Counted from the first letter of the stretch, positions 22,566 to 31,978 are shown. The stretch is DNA of 33,192 nt from Acidovorax sp. CF316 (GCF_000276605.1 NZ_AKJX01000134.1:1-33192); one strand, 5' to 3'. Numbers and translations are program-made. Notes: generated from the sequence alone by a model not told the origin.

Positions 22566-23777
22566 ATGGAGCAGACAAACGAGCGCGCCGCGGGCCTTCC
22601 CGTGCTGGTGGCAGGCGGTGGCATCGGTGGACTGGCGGCGGCGCTGGCCCTGGTGCGCCAGGGGTTTGAAGTACAGGTGTTGGAGCAGTCGCCGGCCATC
22701 GGCGAGATCGGTGCCGGCATGCAGCTGGGGCCCAACGCCTTCCATGCCTTCGATGCGCTGGGGGTGGGTGAGCAGGCGCGCAGCCGTTCGGTGTTCACCG
22801 ACTACATGGTGATGCACGACGCGCTTGACGAGTACCAGGTGGGCCGCATCCCCACGGACGAGGCCTTCCGCGCGCGCTTCGGCAATCCCTATGCGGTCAT
22901 CCATCGGGTGGATGCGCACAACTGCCTGCTCGAAGGGGCACTGGCCACCGGGCGCGTGCGCCTGCAGACCCACACCCGCATCGAGCGCGTGGAGCAGGGC
23001 GCGGGCGGCGTCACGGCCTTCGATCAGCACGGCAAGGCTTGGCAAGGGGTGGCGCTGATCGGGGCCGATGGCGTCAAGTCCGTGGTGCGCCAGCAGTACG
23101 TGGGCGACCCGGCCCGCGTGACCGGCCACGTGGTCTACCGCGCCGTGGTGGAGCGCGAGGACTTCCCCGAGGAGCTGCGCTGGAATGCCGCCAGCATCTG
23201 GGTGGGCCCGCACTGCCACCTGGTGCATTACCCGCTGCGCGGCGGCGAGCAGTACAACGTGGTGGTCACCTTCCACAGCCGCAAGGAAGAGGTGTGGGGC
23301 GTCACCGAAGGCAGCCGCGAGGAGGTGCAGAGCTACTTCCAGGACATCTGCCCGCGCGCCCGCCAGCTCATCGACCTGCCCAAGAGCTGGAAGCGCTGGG
23401 CCACCGCCGACCGCGATCCCATTGCGCGCTGGACGCATGGCCGTACAACGCTGCTGGGCGATGCCGCCCACCCCACCACCCAGTACCTGGCGCAGGGCGC
23501 CTGCATGGCGCTGGAAGATGCCGTGACCCTGGGCGAGGCCCTGCGCGTGCATGGCAACGACTGGGATGCTGCGCTCGATCGGTACCAGCGCTCGCGCGTG
23601 GCGCGCACCGCACGCATCGTGCTCTCGGGCCGCGAGATGGGCCGCATCTACCACGCCAGGGGGGTGGAGCGCCTGGTGCGCAACGACCTGTGGCGCGGGC
23701 GCAGCCCCGAGCGCTTTTACGACGCCATGGAATGGCTCTACGGCTGGAACGTGGGCAATTGCCTCGCCGCGCACTGA
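22566..23777 (+). CDS. 3-hydroxybenzoate 6-monooxygenase (FAD-dependent)
   Basis: 403 residues. It hydroxylates 3-hydroxybenzoate to gentisate with NADH and O2 (mhbM/nagX/xlnD type). FAD motifs are GGGIGGLAAALALVRQG (from about residue 16), the IGADGVKS ribose contact, and LLGDAAHPTTQYLAQGACMA with the family's conserved GD and P. Family members also include salicylate hydroxylases; the neighbouring gentisate dioxygenase makes the gentisate-forming reaction far more likely, though salicylate 5-hydroxylation is usually done by a multicomponent enzyme and is excluded by this single-component architecture. ATG 22566 has AAGGTG six bases upstream; the TTG at 22551 in frame would place the start ahead of the ribosome site. 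First gene of the rightward operon. Confidence 0.9.
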   Translation: MEQTNERAAGLPVLVAGGGIGGLAAALALVRQGFEVQVLEQSPAIGEIGAGMQLGPNAFHAFDALGVGEQARSRSVFTDYMVMHDALDEYQVGRIPTDEAFRARFGNPYAVIHRVDAHNCLLEGALATGRVRLQTHTRIERVEQGAGGVTAFDQHGKAWQGVALIGADGVKSVVRQQYVGDPARVTGHVVYRAVVEREDFPEELRWNAASIWVGPHCHLVHYPLRGGEQYNVVVTFHSRKEEVWGVTEGSREEVQSYFQDICPRARQLIDLPKSWKRWATADRDPIARWTHGRTTLLGDAAHPTTQYLAQGACMALEDAVTLGEALRVHGNDWDAALDRYQRSRVARTARIVLSGREMGRIYHARGVERLVRNDLWRGRSPERFYDAMEWLYGWNVGNCLAAH

Positions 23778-23797
23778 ACCCCAAGGAAAGAACACCC

Positions 23798-24835
23798 ATG
23801 CAAGAACTTGGACGCCTGGAAGACCTGCCCCAGGACTACCGCGATGCACTCGCAGAACGCAATCTCGTACCCCTGTGGCCCAGCCTGCGCGCCATGCTGC
23901 CGCCGGACAAGCCGCGGCCGCGCACCCAGGCCACGCACTGGCCCTACGCGGCGCTGCGGCCGCTGCTGATGCGGGCCGGTGAACTCACTCCCATCGAAAA
24001 GGCCGAGCGCCGGGTGCTGGTGCTGGCGAACCCCGGCCACGGGCCGGACAGCATGCAGGCCAGCGCCGCCATGTACCTGGGCATGCAGCTGCTGTTGCCC
24101 GGCGAGTGGGCCCCTGCGCATCGCCACACGCCCAATGCGGTGCGCATGGTGGTGGAGGGTGAGGGCGCCTGCACCACGGTGGATGGCGAGCGCTGCCCCA
24201 TGGAGCGCGGCGACCTGATCCTCACGCCCACCGGCCTGTGGCACGAGCACGCCCACGAGGGCACCGAGCCCGTGGTCTGGCTCGATGTGCTGGACCTGCC
24301 GCTGGCCTATTACCTGGAGGTCTCGTACCACGTGGACGGCCCGCGCCAGGCAATCACCGGGGCGGCGGGCGACCGCGCCTATGCGCGCGGCGGCATGCTG
24401 CCCACGCCGGTATTCGAGCGCACGCAGCGTGCCTACCCGCTGCTGCGCTACCCCTGGTTCCAGGCACGGGCGGCGCTGCAGGCGCTGGCCGCCGATCAGC
24501 CCGCGCTCGCGTCGGTGCAGATCACCTATGTGAACCCCGAGACCGGTGCCGACGCCGAGAACATCCTGGGCTTCTATGCGCAGATGTTGCGCCCGGGGCA
24601 GGTGCTGCGCCTGCCCGCGCGCTCGCCGGCCATGGTGTTCCACCTGATCGAAGGTGCGGCCGACGTGCGCGTGCAGGAGCAGTGCTTTGCGTTGGCCGAG
24701 GCCGACACCTGCTGCGCCCCCGGCTACACCACGGTCACGCTGGCCAACCGCTCGGCCGATGCGCCGGCCTTTCTCTTCATCGCCGACGAGAGCCCGCTGC
24801 ACCGCAAGCTGGGCGTGTTCGAGAACCGCGGCTGA
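23798..24835 (+). CDS. Gentisate 1,2-dioxygenase
   Basis: 345 residues with two cupin halves. It cleaves gentisate between the carboxyl and adjacent hydroxyl carbons, giving maleylpyruvate, with Fe(II) and O2. Likely iron ligands are H108 and H110 in APAHRHTPNAVRMVVEG and H149 in LTPTGLWHEHAHEG. The C-terminal cupin (about 240-330: MLRPGQVLRLPARSPAMVFHLIEG) lacks an obvious metal triad, as usual for this enzyme. AAGGAAAG precedes the ATG at 23798, 20 bases after the hydroxylase stop. The long frame before the ATG lies inside the hydroxylase gene and is not real. Confidence 0.93.
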   Translation: MQELGRLEDLPQDYRDALAERNLVPLWPSLRAMLPPDKPRPRTQATHWPYAALRPLLMRAGELTPIEKAERRVLVLANPGHGPDSMQASAAMYLGMQLLLPGEWAPAHRHTPNAVRMVVEGEGACTTVDGERCPMERGDLILTPTGLWHEHAHEGTEPVVWLDVLDLPLAYYLEVSYHVDGPRQAITGAAGDRAYARGGMLPTPVFERTQRAYPLLRYPWFQARAALQALAADQPALASVQITYVNPETGADAENILGFYAQMLRPGQVLRLPARSPAMVFHLIEGAADVRVQEQCFALAEADTCCAPGYTTVTLANRSADAPAFLFIADESPLHRKLGVFENRG

Positions 24836-24875
24836 TGGCTGCGCAATCCCTTTTGTTTTTTTGGAAAGCCTTAGC

Positions 24876-25580
24876 ATGTCCACCACCTACCTCTGGACCC
24901 CTCCCGCCACCGTCTCATTGCCCGTGCGCGGCCAGGCCGCGCGCCTGCCCGTGAACCGCCTGTTCTTCGTGGGCCGCAACTACCACGCCCATGCCGTCGA
25001 GATGGGTCGGCCGGTGGACAAGCCCCAGGAGCGGCCGTTCTACTTCACCAAGTCGCCGTCCACCGTGGTGGAATCCGGCGCCACCGTGGCCTATCCGCCG
25101 GGCACCGAGAGCTACCACTACGAGATGGAGCTGGTCTTGGCCATCGGCACGGCCGGCTTTCGCATCGCGCCCGAGCAGGCGCACACGCACATCTATGGCT
25201 ATGCCTGCGGCCTGGACATGACGCGGCGCGACCTGCAGCTGGTGGCACGCGACAAGGGCCGGCCCTGGGACCTGGGCAAGGACGTGGAGCAGTCCTCCAT
25301 CGCTTCCGAGGTGGTGCCCATGCCCGGTGTGGTGATCGAGCGCGGTGCCATCGCGCTCCGCGTCAACGGCCAGGTGCGCCAGCAGTCCGACGTGGACAAG
25401 CTCATCTGGAACATCCGCGAGCTTCTGGCCGACCTGTCGCAGTTCTACCACCTGCAGCCCGGCGACCTCATCTACACCGGCACGCCCGAGGGCGTGGGCG
25501 CCGTGCTGCCGGGCGACCGCATCCAGGGCCATGTGGACGGCGTGGGCAGCATCGCCCTCACCGTGGGCCCCGCAGAATGA
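24876..25580 (+). CDS. Fumarylpyruvate hydrolase (FAA hydrolase family)
   Basis: 234 residues, the short form of the fumarylacetoacetate-hydrolase fold. It splits fumarylpyruvate into fumarate and pyruvate (nagK/mhbH role). Metal ligands are likely E83 and E85 in YHYEMELVLAIG and D114 in YACGLDMTRRDLQ. Other signatures are FVGRNYHAHAVEMG and the late TGTPEGVGAVLPGD. FAA-fold proteins also act on other ring-cleavage products, but the gene order decides it here. It begins 40 bases after the dioxygenase, with GGAAAG as ribosome site, and its stop overlaps the next start as ATGA. Confidence 0.92.
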   Translation: MSTTYLWTPPATVSLPVRGQAARLPVNRLFFVGRNYHAHAVEMGRPVDKPQERPFYFTKSPSTVVESGATVAYPPGTESYHYEMELVLAIGTAGFRIAPEQAHTHIYGYACGLDMTRRDLQLVARDKGRPWDLGKDVEQSSIASEVVPMPGVVIERGAIALRVNGQVRQQSDVDKLIWNIRELLADLSQFYHLQPGDLIYTGTPEGVGAVLPGDRIQGHVDGVGSIALTVGPAE

Positions 25581-26209
25581 AGCTGCACCACTTCTTTCGC
25601 AGCGGCACCTCGCACCGGCTGCGCATCGCGCTGAACCTCAAGGGCCTTGCCGTCGAGCATGTGCCGGTGGATCTGCGCCGCGAAGAGCACCTGGGCGAGG
25701 CCTACCGGGCGATCAACCCGCAGATGCTGGTGCCGGCGCTGGAGCACGCAGGCCAGACCTTCATCCAGTCGCCCGCCATCATCGAATGGCTGGAGGAGCG
25801 CCACCCCGAGCCGCCACTGCTGCCCGCCGGCGCCGATGCCCGCGCCCAGGTGCGGGCCCTGGCTGCGCTGGTGGGCTGCGACATCCACCCCGTCAACAAC
25901 CGACGCATTCTCGAGTACCTGCGCCACCAGCTGGGCTGCGACGAGGTGGCGGTGAACGCCTGGTGCGCCACCTGGATCACGGCGGGCTTCGATGCCTACG
26001 AGGCCCTGCTGGCGCGCGATGCCGGGCGGGGCGCCTTCAGCTTCGGCCATGCGCCCACCCTGGCCGACGTCTACCTGGTGCCCCAGGTGGAGAGCGCGCG
26101 CCGCTTCCAGGTCGACCTGGCGCGCTGGCCGCTCATCAGCGCCGTGGACGCGGCCTGCGCGGAGTTGCCTGCGTTCCGTCTGGCAGCGCCCATGGCGCAC
26201 GCGGACTGA
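25577..26209 (+). CDS. Maleylpyruvate isomerase (zeta-class GST type)
   Basis: 210 residues. It isomerises maleylpyruvate to fumarylpyruvate using glutathione (nagL/mhbI role). The GST N-terminal SGTSHRLRIALNLKGL and QSPAIIEWLEERHPEPPLLP, plus the CDIHPVNNRRILEYLRHQLG block, match zeta-class maleyl-acetoacetate and maleylpyruvate isomerases. S and H in SGTSHR take the place of a catalytic Ser/Cys region. The start overlaps the preceding stop. MarR follows after 83 bases. Together with the two genes before it this completes the glutathione-dependent gentisate route. Confidence 0.92.
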   Translation: MKLHHFFRSGTSHRLRIALNLKGLAVEHVPVDLRREEHLGEAYRAINPQMLVPALEHAGQTFIQSPAIIEWLEERHPEPPLLPAGADARAQVRALAALVGCDIHPVNNRRILEYLRHQLGCDEVAVNAWCATWITAGFDAYEALLARDAGRGAFSFGHAPTLADVYLVPQVESARRFQVDLARWPLISAVDAACAELPAFRLAAPMAHAD

Positions 26210-26292
26210 GCCTGCGGGCTGCCCGCGGCATCCGATAGACTGCGGCCTCGCGGATTGCCGCCGCTTCCTTTCTGTCGTCCTTGCAGCTGCCC

Positions 26293-26811
26293 ATGTCCTC
26301 TCCATCCCATTCCCCTGCGCTCGAAGAACTGCCTGGCCACTACATCCGCCGGCTGCAGCAGATCGCGGTGGCCATCTTCCTGGAGGAGACGCAGGAGTTC
26401 GGCATCACCCCCGTGCAGTTCGGCGCGCTGGCGGCCGTGCAGCGCGAGCCGGGGCTGGACCAGCGCCGCCTGGCCGGGCGCATCGGTTTCGACACCTCGA
26501 CTATCGGCAGCGTGATCGACCGACTCGAAACACGGGGCTGGATGGTGCGCAACAGCAGCCCGGGCGACCGCCGCGTGCGCCTGCTCACGCTCACGCCCGC
26601 GGGAGAAGACCTGCTGCGCCAGGTCGAGCCCGGCATGCGCCGCGCGCAAAAGCGCATGCTGGCGCCCCTGCCGCCCGAGCAGGGCGAGCTGTTCATGGCC
26701 ATGCTCAAGACCCTGGTCAACGCCAACAACGTGCTCAGCCGGGCGCCCAGCGTCACCAGTACACCCGAGCTGCCTGCCTCGCGCACACGGGCCAAGGCCA
26801 GCAAGGGCTAG
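26293..26811 (+). CDS. MarR-family regulator of the gentisate operon
   Basis: 172 residues, with the winged helix in LDQRRLAGRIGFDTSTIGSVIDRLETRGWMVRNSSPGDRR (about 60-98), then VRLLTLTPAGEDLL and a helical C-terminus. MarR proteins of this kind usually bind as dimers and release DNA on binding a phenolic ligand. The likely targets are the two 22-base elements at 22391 and 22523 (inference). ATG 26293 is preceded by no strong ribosome site; a TTG 12 bases earlier is possible. Its position at the end of the operon suggests autoregulation. Confidence 0.88.
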   Translation: MSSPSHSPALEELPGHYIRRLQQIAVAIFLEETQEFGITPVQFGALAAVQREPGLDQRRLAGRIGFDTSTIGSVIDRLETRGWMVRNSSPGDRRVRLLTLTPAGEDLLRQVEPGMRRAQKRMLAPLPPEQGELFMAMLKTLVNANNVLSRAPSVTSTPELPASRTRAKASKG

Positions 26812-26816
26812 GAATG

Positions 26817-26847
26817 AAAAAAGCGGCGAGCCCGAGGGCTGCGCCGC
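26817..26847 (-). terminator. Intrinsic terminator of the efflux operon
   Basis: Read leftward, a GCGGCG...CGCCGC stem (26847-26823) extended by AGCCC/GGGCT, with one bulged base, ends in six T bases (26822-26817). It lies 30 bases past the emrB stop and close behind the MarR stop on the other strand. Confidence 0.75.
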
Positions 26848-26877
26848 CTTGTCGTGCAAGCGTTTGCGCGCCCGGGG

Positions 26878-28512
26878 TCAGTGGGCTCCTGCGGCGTCTG
26901 CCGACGCAGCGCCCCCTTGCGCGGGCCGCTTGGTCAGCCAGATCAGCCCGATCAGCAGCAGGAACAGGCCGGCCGAGCCGAGGAAGATATCGTTCGCCGC
27001 CCGCGTGAAGGCCTGCTGGTCGATCAGCCGGTTCACCTGGGCCAGCGCCTGCAGCTGGGTCATGCCCGACGCCATCAGGTTGTCCAGCGTGCTGGCGAAC
27101 ACGCCCTGGCTCTGGACCAGGCCCTCGGTGAGGTGGGCATGGTGCATGGCAGCGCGGCTCTCCCACAGCGTGGTGGCGATGGACGTGCCCATGGCCCCGG
27201 CAGTGATGCGCACGAAGTTGCTCAGCCCGGCGGCTGCCGGGATGCGCTCGGGCGCCACCCCTGCCAGCGTCAGCGTGGTCAGCGGGATGAAGAAGAACGC
27301 CATGGCCGCCCCCTGCAGCAGCGTGGGGATCAGGATGTGGATGAAGTCCGTCTGCACCGTGAACTGCGAACGCATCCAGAGCACGACGCCGAACACGATG
27401 AAGGCGCCCGTCGCCATGCGCCGTGGGTCCCACTGGCCCACCTTCTTGCCCACCAGCGGCGTGAGCAAAATGGCGAAGATGCCCACCGGCGCCAGCGCCA
27501 TGCCGGCCGAGGTGGCGGTGTAGCCCATCCACTGCTGCAGCCACAGGGGCAGCAGCACCACGTTGCCGAAGAACAGCGCGTAGGCCACCGACAGCGCCAG
27601 CGCGCCGAAGGTGAAGTTGCGGCCCTTGAAGAGCTTGAGGTCCACCACCGGGTGCTTGTCGGTAAGCTCCCAGACCAGGAACACGGCGAACGCCACGACC
27701 GCGACGACGGCCATGATGATGATCTCGTTGGAGGCGAACCAGTCGAGCTCCTTGCCCTTGTCGAGCATGAGCTGCAGTGCACCCACCCACAGCACCAGCA
27801 GGGACAGGCCCACGGTGTCGATCGGCAGCTTGCGGATCGGCGTCTCGCGCTTGCGGTAGATGCCCCAGGTGAGCACGCCGGCCAGCAGTCCCACGGGCAC
27901 GTTGATGTAGAAGATCCACGGCCAGGAGATGTTGTCCGTGATCCACCCGCCGAGCAGCGGCCCGACCACGGGCGCGACCAGCGTGGTCACGCCCCACAGC
28001 GCCAGCGCCGTGCCGGCGAGGGCGCGCGGGTAGCTGGCCAGGAGCAGCGTCTGCGACAGCGGGATCATCGGCCCGGCGACCAGGCCCTGCAGCACGCGGA
28101 AGAAGACCAGCATCTCCAGCGACGAGGCGAAGCCGCACAGCCACGAGGTGAGCACGAACAGCAGCACGCTCATGGTGAACAGCCGCACCGCACCAAAGCG
28201 CTGCGTGAGCCAGCCCGTGAGCGGCACCGAGATGGCATTGGCCACGCCGAAGCTGGTGATCACCCAGGTGCCCTGGCCCGGGCTCACGCCCAGGTCACCG
28301 GCAATGGCGGGAATCGAGACGTTGGCGATGGACGAGTCCAGCACGTTCATGAACGTGGCCAGCGACAGGGACAGCGTGCCCAGCAGCAGGGCGGTGCCCT
28401 GCAGCGGGGGGTAGGCCGCAGGCGGCCCGGGCGGGGCGGCTGGCGGCGGCGTTGTCACAGCAGGCGGCGCCGAGGCGCGAGCCTGGTCTGCGGTGGGGTT
28501 GGCGGCAGTCAT
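26878..28512 (-). CDS. emrB: EmrB/QacA-family MFS drug efflux transporter (DHA2)
   Basis: 544 residues with about 14 transmembrane helices, as in the DHA2 family. After a proline/alanine-rich N-terminus (1-38), the first helix LSLATFMNVLDSSIANVSIP carries the D-x-x-I-x-N-V pattern, followed by motif A GWLTQRFGAVRLF and motif C VVGPLLGGWITDNISWPWIF. It uses the proton gradient to export hydrophobic compounds. Together with the EmrA-like and OMF genes upstream on the same strand it forms a tripartite pump. The substrate cannot be read from sequence; its neighbour, the gentisate cluster, makes aromatic acids possible but unproven. The stop is followed by a terminator at 26817. Confidence 0.92.
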   Translation of the reverse strand: MTAANPTADQARASAPPAVTTPPPAAPPGPPAAYPPLQGTALLLGTLSLSLATFMNVLDSSIANVSIPAIAGDLGVSPGQGTWVITSFGVANAISVPLTGWLTQRFGAVRLFTMSVLLFVLTSWLCGFASSLEMLVFFRVLQGLVAGPMIPLSQTLLLASYPRALAGTALALWGVTTLVAPVVGPLLGGWITDNISWPWIFYINVPVGLLAGVLTWGIYRKRETPIRKLPIDTVGLSLLVLWVGALQLMLDKGKELDWFASNEIIIMAVVAVVAFAVFLVWELTDKHPVVDLKLFKGRNFTFGALALSVAYALFFGNVVLLPLWLQQWMGYTATSAGMALAPVGIFAILLTPLVGKKVGQWDPRRMATGAFIVFGVVLWMRSQFTVQTDFIHILIPTLLQGAAMAFFFIPLTTLTLAGVAPERIPAAAGLSNFVRITAGAMGTSIATTLWESRAAMHHAHLTEGLVQSQGVFASTLDNLMASGMTQLQALAQVNRLIDQQAFTRAANDIFLGSAGLFLLLIGLIWLTKRPAQGGAASADAAGAH

Positions 28513-28527
28513 GGAAAAGCCCCCGGC

Positions 28528-29838
28528 TTACTGCACCACAGGGGACCGCACGGGGGCGGAGGCGTGGTTCTGTGCCTGCACGGCGTTGCTGCCCGGCGTC
28601 TGGCCGACCTTGGGCGATGCCACGGCCACGGCCTTGCGGCCCAGGTTGGCGGCGATGATCTGGGCCACCTCATCGTCGGCGGCCTTGAACTGCGCGTCGA
28701 ACACGGCGGTGGCGGCCACGGGCGTGGTGCGCTGCGTGTCGGACAGGGTCTTGCCGCTCTGGTCGGCGGTATCCACCCGCACGTCCATCGACAGGCCCAC
28801 GCGCAGCGCGTGCTCGGTCACTTCCTTGGGGTCGAGGGTGATGCGCACGGGCACGCGCTGCACCACCTTGATCCAGTTGCCGGTGGCGTTCTGCGCGGGC
28901 AGCAGGGCGAAGGCGGCGCCGGTGCCGGCACCCAGGCCGGCGATCTTGCCGTGGTAGACCACCTTGGTGCCGTACACGTCGGCCACCAGCTCGGCCGGCT
29001 GGCCGATGCGCAGGTTCTGCAACTGGCTTTCCTTGAAGTTGGCGTCCACCCACAGGTCGTTCAGTGCCACCAGCGTCATCAGCGGGGCGCCGGCCTGCAC
29101 GCGCTGGCCGACCTGCACGCCGCGCTTGGCCACATGGCCGTCGAGCGGCGCCACCAGCTGGGCGCGCTGCACCGCCAGGTAGGCCTCGCGCACGCGGGCC
29201 GAGGCGCGCTGCACGTTGGGGTGCTGCTCGATCGAGGTGCCTTCGGTCTGCGTCTGGCTGGCGGCCAGCTGTTCCTGCGCCGCTACCACGGCGGCCTGGG
29301 CCGCAGCCACCGTGCTCTTGGCAGAGGTCACCTGGGCGTTGGCGTGCTGGAACTCTTCCTTGCCCACGGCACCGCTGGCCATCAGCGGGGCGCGGCGGGC
29401 CACGTCGTCCTGCAGGCGCGCGGCGTCCGCCTGGGCGCGCGCCAGGTCGGCGCTGCGCAGGCTGACCTGGGCCTTCAGGGTGGAGTTGTTGGCGAACAGG
29501 GTGCGCACCTCGCGCACGGTCTGGGCCAGCTGGGCTTCGGCCTGCTCCAGCGCCACGCGGGCGTCGGCGGGGTCGAGCTTGACCAGCAGCTGGCCGGCCT
29601 TCACGTAGTCGGTGTCGTCCGCGCCGATGGAGACCACGGTGCCGCCGATCTGCGGCGTGATCTGCACCACGTTGCCTGCCACGTAGGCGTTGTCGGTGGT
29701 CTCCACATGGCGGCCATTGGCCCAGTGCCAGCCGCCCCAGCCGATGGCGGCGAGGGCCACGGCGGCGGCGATCAGGGTCAGGCCGCGGCGGCGCGCGGGG
29801 TTGGATGCTTGGTTGTTGGGGGTGGCGGATTCGCTCAT
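28528..29838 (-). CDS. emrA: EmrA-type periplasmic adaptor (HlyD/MFP family)
   Basis: 436 residues. It has a membrane anchor (about 20-38), the biotinyl-lipoyl half-motifs VETTDNAYVAGNVVQITPQIGGTV and LVAPLDGHVAKRGVQVGQ, and a long alpha-helical hairpin of coiled coil between them (about 95-200). The adaptor links the EmrB pump in the inner membrane to the outer-membrane channel. The C-terminal 50 residues are low complexity (ASPKVGQTPGSNAVQAQNHA) and not conserved in family structures I know. The ATG is preceded by AGAGGACCCTTGCC. It begins 53 bases after the OMF gene and ends 15 bases before emrB. Confidence 0.93.
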   Translation of the reverse strand: MSESATPNNQASNPARRRGLTLIAAAVALAAIGWGGWHWANGRHVETTDNAYVAGNVVQITPQIGGTVVSIGADDTDYVKAGQLLVKLDPADARVALEQAEAQLAQTVREVRTLFANNSTLKAQVSLRSADLARAQADAARLQDDVARRAPLMASGAVGKEEFQHANAQVTSAKSTVAAAQAAVVAAQEQLAASQTQTEGTSIEQHPNVQRASARVREAYLAVQRAQLVAPLDGHVAKRGVQVGQRVQAGAPLMTLVALNDLWVDANFKESQLQNLRIGQPAELVADVYGTKVVYHGKIAGLGAGTGAAFALLPAQNATGNWIKVVQRVPVRITLDPKEVTEHALRVGLSMDVRVDTADQSGKTLSDTQRTTPVAATAVFDAQFKAADDEVAQIIAANLGRKAVAVASPKVGQTPGSNAVQAQNHASAPVRSPVVQ

Positions 29839-29891
29839 GGCAAGGGTCCTCTGGGTGTGCGTGTTGTGTATGGTTTTTGGATGAATGCGGT

Positions 29892-31367
29892 TCAGTGCGC
29901 TGCGGCGGTCTGCAGCGTGGCCGTGTCGTCGGTCCAGCCGCCGCCCAGGGCCTTCATCAGCTGCAGTCGGGTGTCGAGCTGGCGCGCGCGCAGGTCCACG
30001 GCCAGGCGGCGCTGGGCCAGCACCTGGCTTTCGGTGGACAGAACCACCAGGTAGTTGCCCAGACCCGCGCGGTAGCGCTCCTGCGCAAAGCGGTAGGCCT
30101 TTTCGGCGCTGGCGGCGGCATCGTCCTGCAGCGCCTGCTGGCGTGTGAGCGACTGCACCGAAGCCATGGCGTCGCCGGCTTCCTTGACCGCGTCGAGCAC
30201 CATGCCGTTGTACTGGGCGATTGAGGCATCGAGCTCGGCCTGGCGGCCGCCCAGTTGGGCACGCAGCCGGCCACCATCGAAGATCGGCAGGCGCAGCGCG
30301 GGCGTCACGCCCATCTGGCGCGAGCCGGCGTTGAACAGGTTGTCCAGCCCCAGCGAATTGAGGCCGATGAAGGCGCCGATGTTGATGTTGGGATAGAACT
30401 CCGTGCGTGCGACCTTCACGCCCTGGGTGGCGGCTTCCACGCGCCAGCGCGCGGCCACCACGTCGGGGCGGCGGCCCAGCAGGTCGGCGCCCAGCGCGTC
30501 GGGCACGGGCGTGGGCTGCAGGGCAGCCAGTTGCGGGGTCAGGGTGGTGAGCGCGTCGGGCGCCTGGCCGGTGAGCACGGCCACCTGGCGGCGTGCCAGG
30601 GTGATCTGCTCGTCCAGCGCCTCGATCTGTGTGCGCGCATCGGGCACGGCGGCCTGGGCCTGGGTCAGCTCGACCTGGCTGTCCAGTCCTGCGGCCACGC
30701 GGTCATTGGTCAGGCGGCGCTGTTCTTCGCGCTGTTCCAGGGCCCGCACGGCCACCTCGCGCTGCGAGACCAGGCGCGCCAGGGCCACATAGCTGCGGCC
30801 CACCTGGGCGGCCAGGGTGTTGGCGGCAGCGGCGGCATCGGCCTGGGCGGCCCGCGCCTGGCCCAGGGCGGCCTGCAGCTCGGCGGCATGCTGGCCGAAG
30901 AAGTCGGGTGACCAGCTGAACGTCGCCTGCACTGTGCCGCTGTTGTAGGTATTGCCGGCCACCGGGGCAGGCACCAGGCCGTGGGCGGTGTAGCGCTGGC
31001 GCGTGGCGTCCACGCCCAGGTTCACCTGCGGGCCGTTGGCGGCTTCGCGCACCTGGCTCAGCGCCACGGCCTGCTCCAGGCGGGCGCGGCTCACGGCCAG
31101 GCTGGGGCTGCCCTGCAGGGCCTTGTCGACCAGGGTGTTGAGCTGTGCGTCGCCGAGCGTGGTCCACCACTGGGACGGGGCGGCCGACTCACGGTCCGAA
31201 GCGTTCAGGCCTGCCGCGGCGGGTGTGGTCTGTGCCAGCGGGGTGTGCGCCGGCCCGGGGCTGGCGCAGCCGACCAGGAACAGGGCGGCCGCCAGGGGAA
31301 CGGCCGATACGGCGAAATGGGCCGCCATGGCGGCACGGGTGGACAGGGGGGCGGTGGATGAGGACAT
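29892..31367 (-). CDS. Outer-membrane efflux lipoprotein (NodT/OprM, TolC-like)
   Basis: 491 residues. The signal ends in a lipobox LVGC, with C34 as the acylated cysteine. Two duplicated TolC-type halves follow, each containing an N-terminal alpha-barrel pair: DAQLNTLVDKALQGSPSLAVSRARLEQA and LLGRRPDVVAARWRVEAATQGVKVARTEFYP. These form the trimeric channel that docks with EmrA. The ATG is preceded by AAGAGATAG. It is second in the MarR-headed operon, 48 bases after MarR, and 53 before EmrA. The full set (regulator, channel, adaptor, pump) is in one operon, so no shared TolC is needed. Confidence 0.93.
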   Translation of the reverse strand: MSSSTAPLSTRAAMAAHFAVSAVPLAAALFLVGCASPGPAHTPLAQTTPAAAGLNASDRESAAPSQWWTTLGDAQLNTLVDKALQGSPSLAVSRARLEQAVALSQVREAANGPQVNLGVDATRQRYTAHGLVPAPVAGNTYNSGTVQATFSWSPDFFGQHAAELQAALGQARAAQADAAAAANTLAAQVGRSYVALARLVSQREVAVRALEQREEQRRLTNDRVAAGLDSQVELTQAQAAVPDARTQIEALDEQITLARRQVAVLTGQAPDALTTLTPQLAALQPTPVPDALGADLLGRRPDVVAARWRVEAATQGVKVARTEFYPNINIGAFIGLNSLGLDNLFNAGSRQMGVTPALRLPIFDGGRLRAQLGGRQAELDASIAQYNGMVLDAVKEAGDAMASVQSLTRQQALQDDAAASAEKAYRFAQERYRAGLGNYLVVLSTESQVLAQRRLAVDLRARQLDTRLQLMKALGGGWTDDTATLQTAAAH

Positions 31368-31415
31368 GTCTGCTATCTCTTGGGGGGATCCGGGGCAGGG
31401 GGCAGGGCGGCCAGG

Positions 31416-31958
31416 TCAGGCGGCCGGCGGCTCCTGCGGCTGTTGTTGTTGTTCCTGGCGCACGGCGTCGCCGTTGGCCAGCATGCGGCGCAGCATGCTG
31501 AGCAGCAGCTGCCATTCGTCGCGGGTGAAACCGCGCAGGTGGTTGTTGAGGACTTCGGCGAGCACCGGGGGCACCTTGGCGGCCACGGCCTCGCCTTCGG
31601 GCGTGAGCACCACGTGCACCACGCGCCGGTCGGTGGTCGAGCGCTCGCGCAACACCAGGCCCTTGGCCTCCAGGCGGTCCAGCGTGCGCGTCATCGAGGC
31701 TGCGTCCGTCTCCAGTTCGCGCGCCATCACCGCCACCGTGGCGGCGGCCTGGCCCGTCATGGCCTGGCACTTGGAAATCTTGAACAGCGGCAGCCATTGC
31801 GCGAAGGTCAGGTCGTGCGTGGACAGCTGCGCGTCCGCCTGCGTGCGGATGGACGACATCACCTTGCGCATCAGGTAGCCCACGCTCTCCTCGGCGGGGC
31901 TGTGGCCGTTGCCGTAGAAGGACACGTCGGATGAAGAGGCGGGAGATGTCGATGTCAT
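31416..31958 (-). CDS. MarR-family repressor of the efflux operon
   Basis: 180 residues. The winged helix is ATVAVMARELETDAASMTRTLDRLEAKGLVLRERSTTDRRVVHVVLT (about 72-118), with flanking helices for dimerisation. The C-terminus is glutamine-rich (RQEQQQQPQEPP). It is first in the leftward operon and very likely represses it in response to the substrate, binding the palindrome at 31979-31993 just 21 bases upstream of its own ATG. No good Shine-Dalgarno is seen ahead of the ATG. The effector is unknown. Confidence 0.88.
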   Translation of the reverse strand: MTSTSPASSSDVSFYGNGHSPAEESVGYLMRKVMSSIRTQADAQLSTHDLTFAQWLPLFKISKCQAMTGQAAATVAVMARELETDAASMTRTLDRLEAKGLVLRERSTTDRRVVHVVLTPEGEAVAAKVPPVLAEVLNNHLRGFTRDEWQLLLSMLRRMLANGDAVRQEQQQQPQEPPAA

Positions 31959-31978
31959 GGCCAGGAATTTAATTGACT

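Noticed and set aside
26854..30054. 1066-codon plus-strand open frame over the efflux genes
   Set aside because: Gln/His/Arg/Gly-rich shadow of EmrB and EmrA, with no recognisable domain; the minus strand has clear transporter genes.
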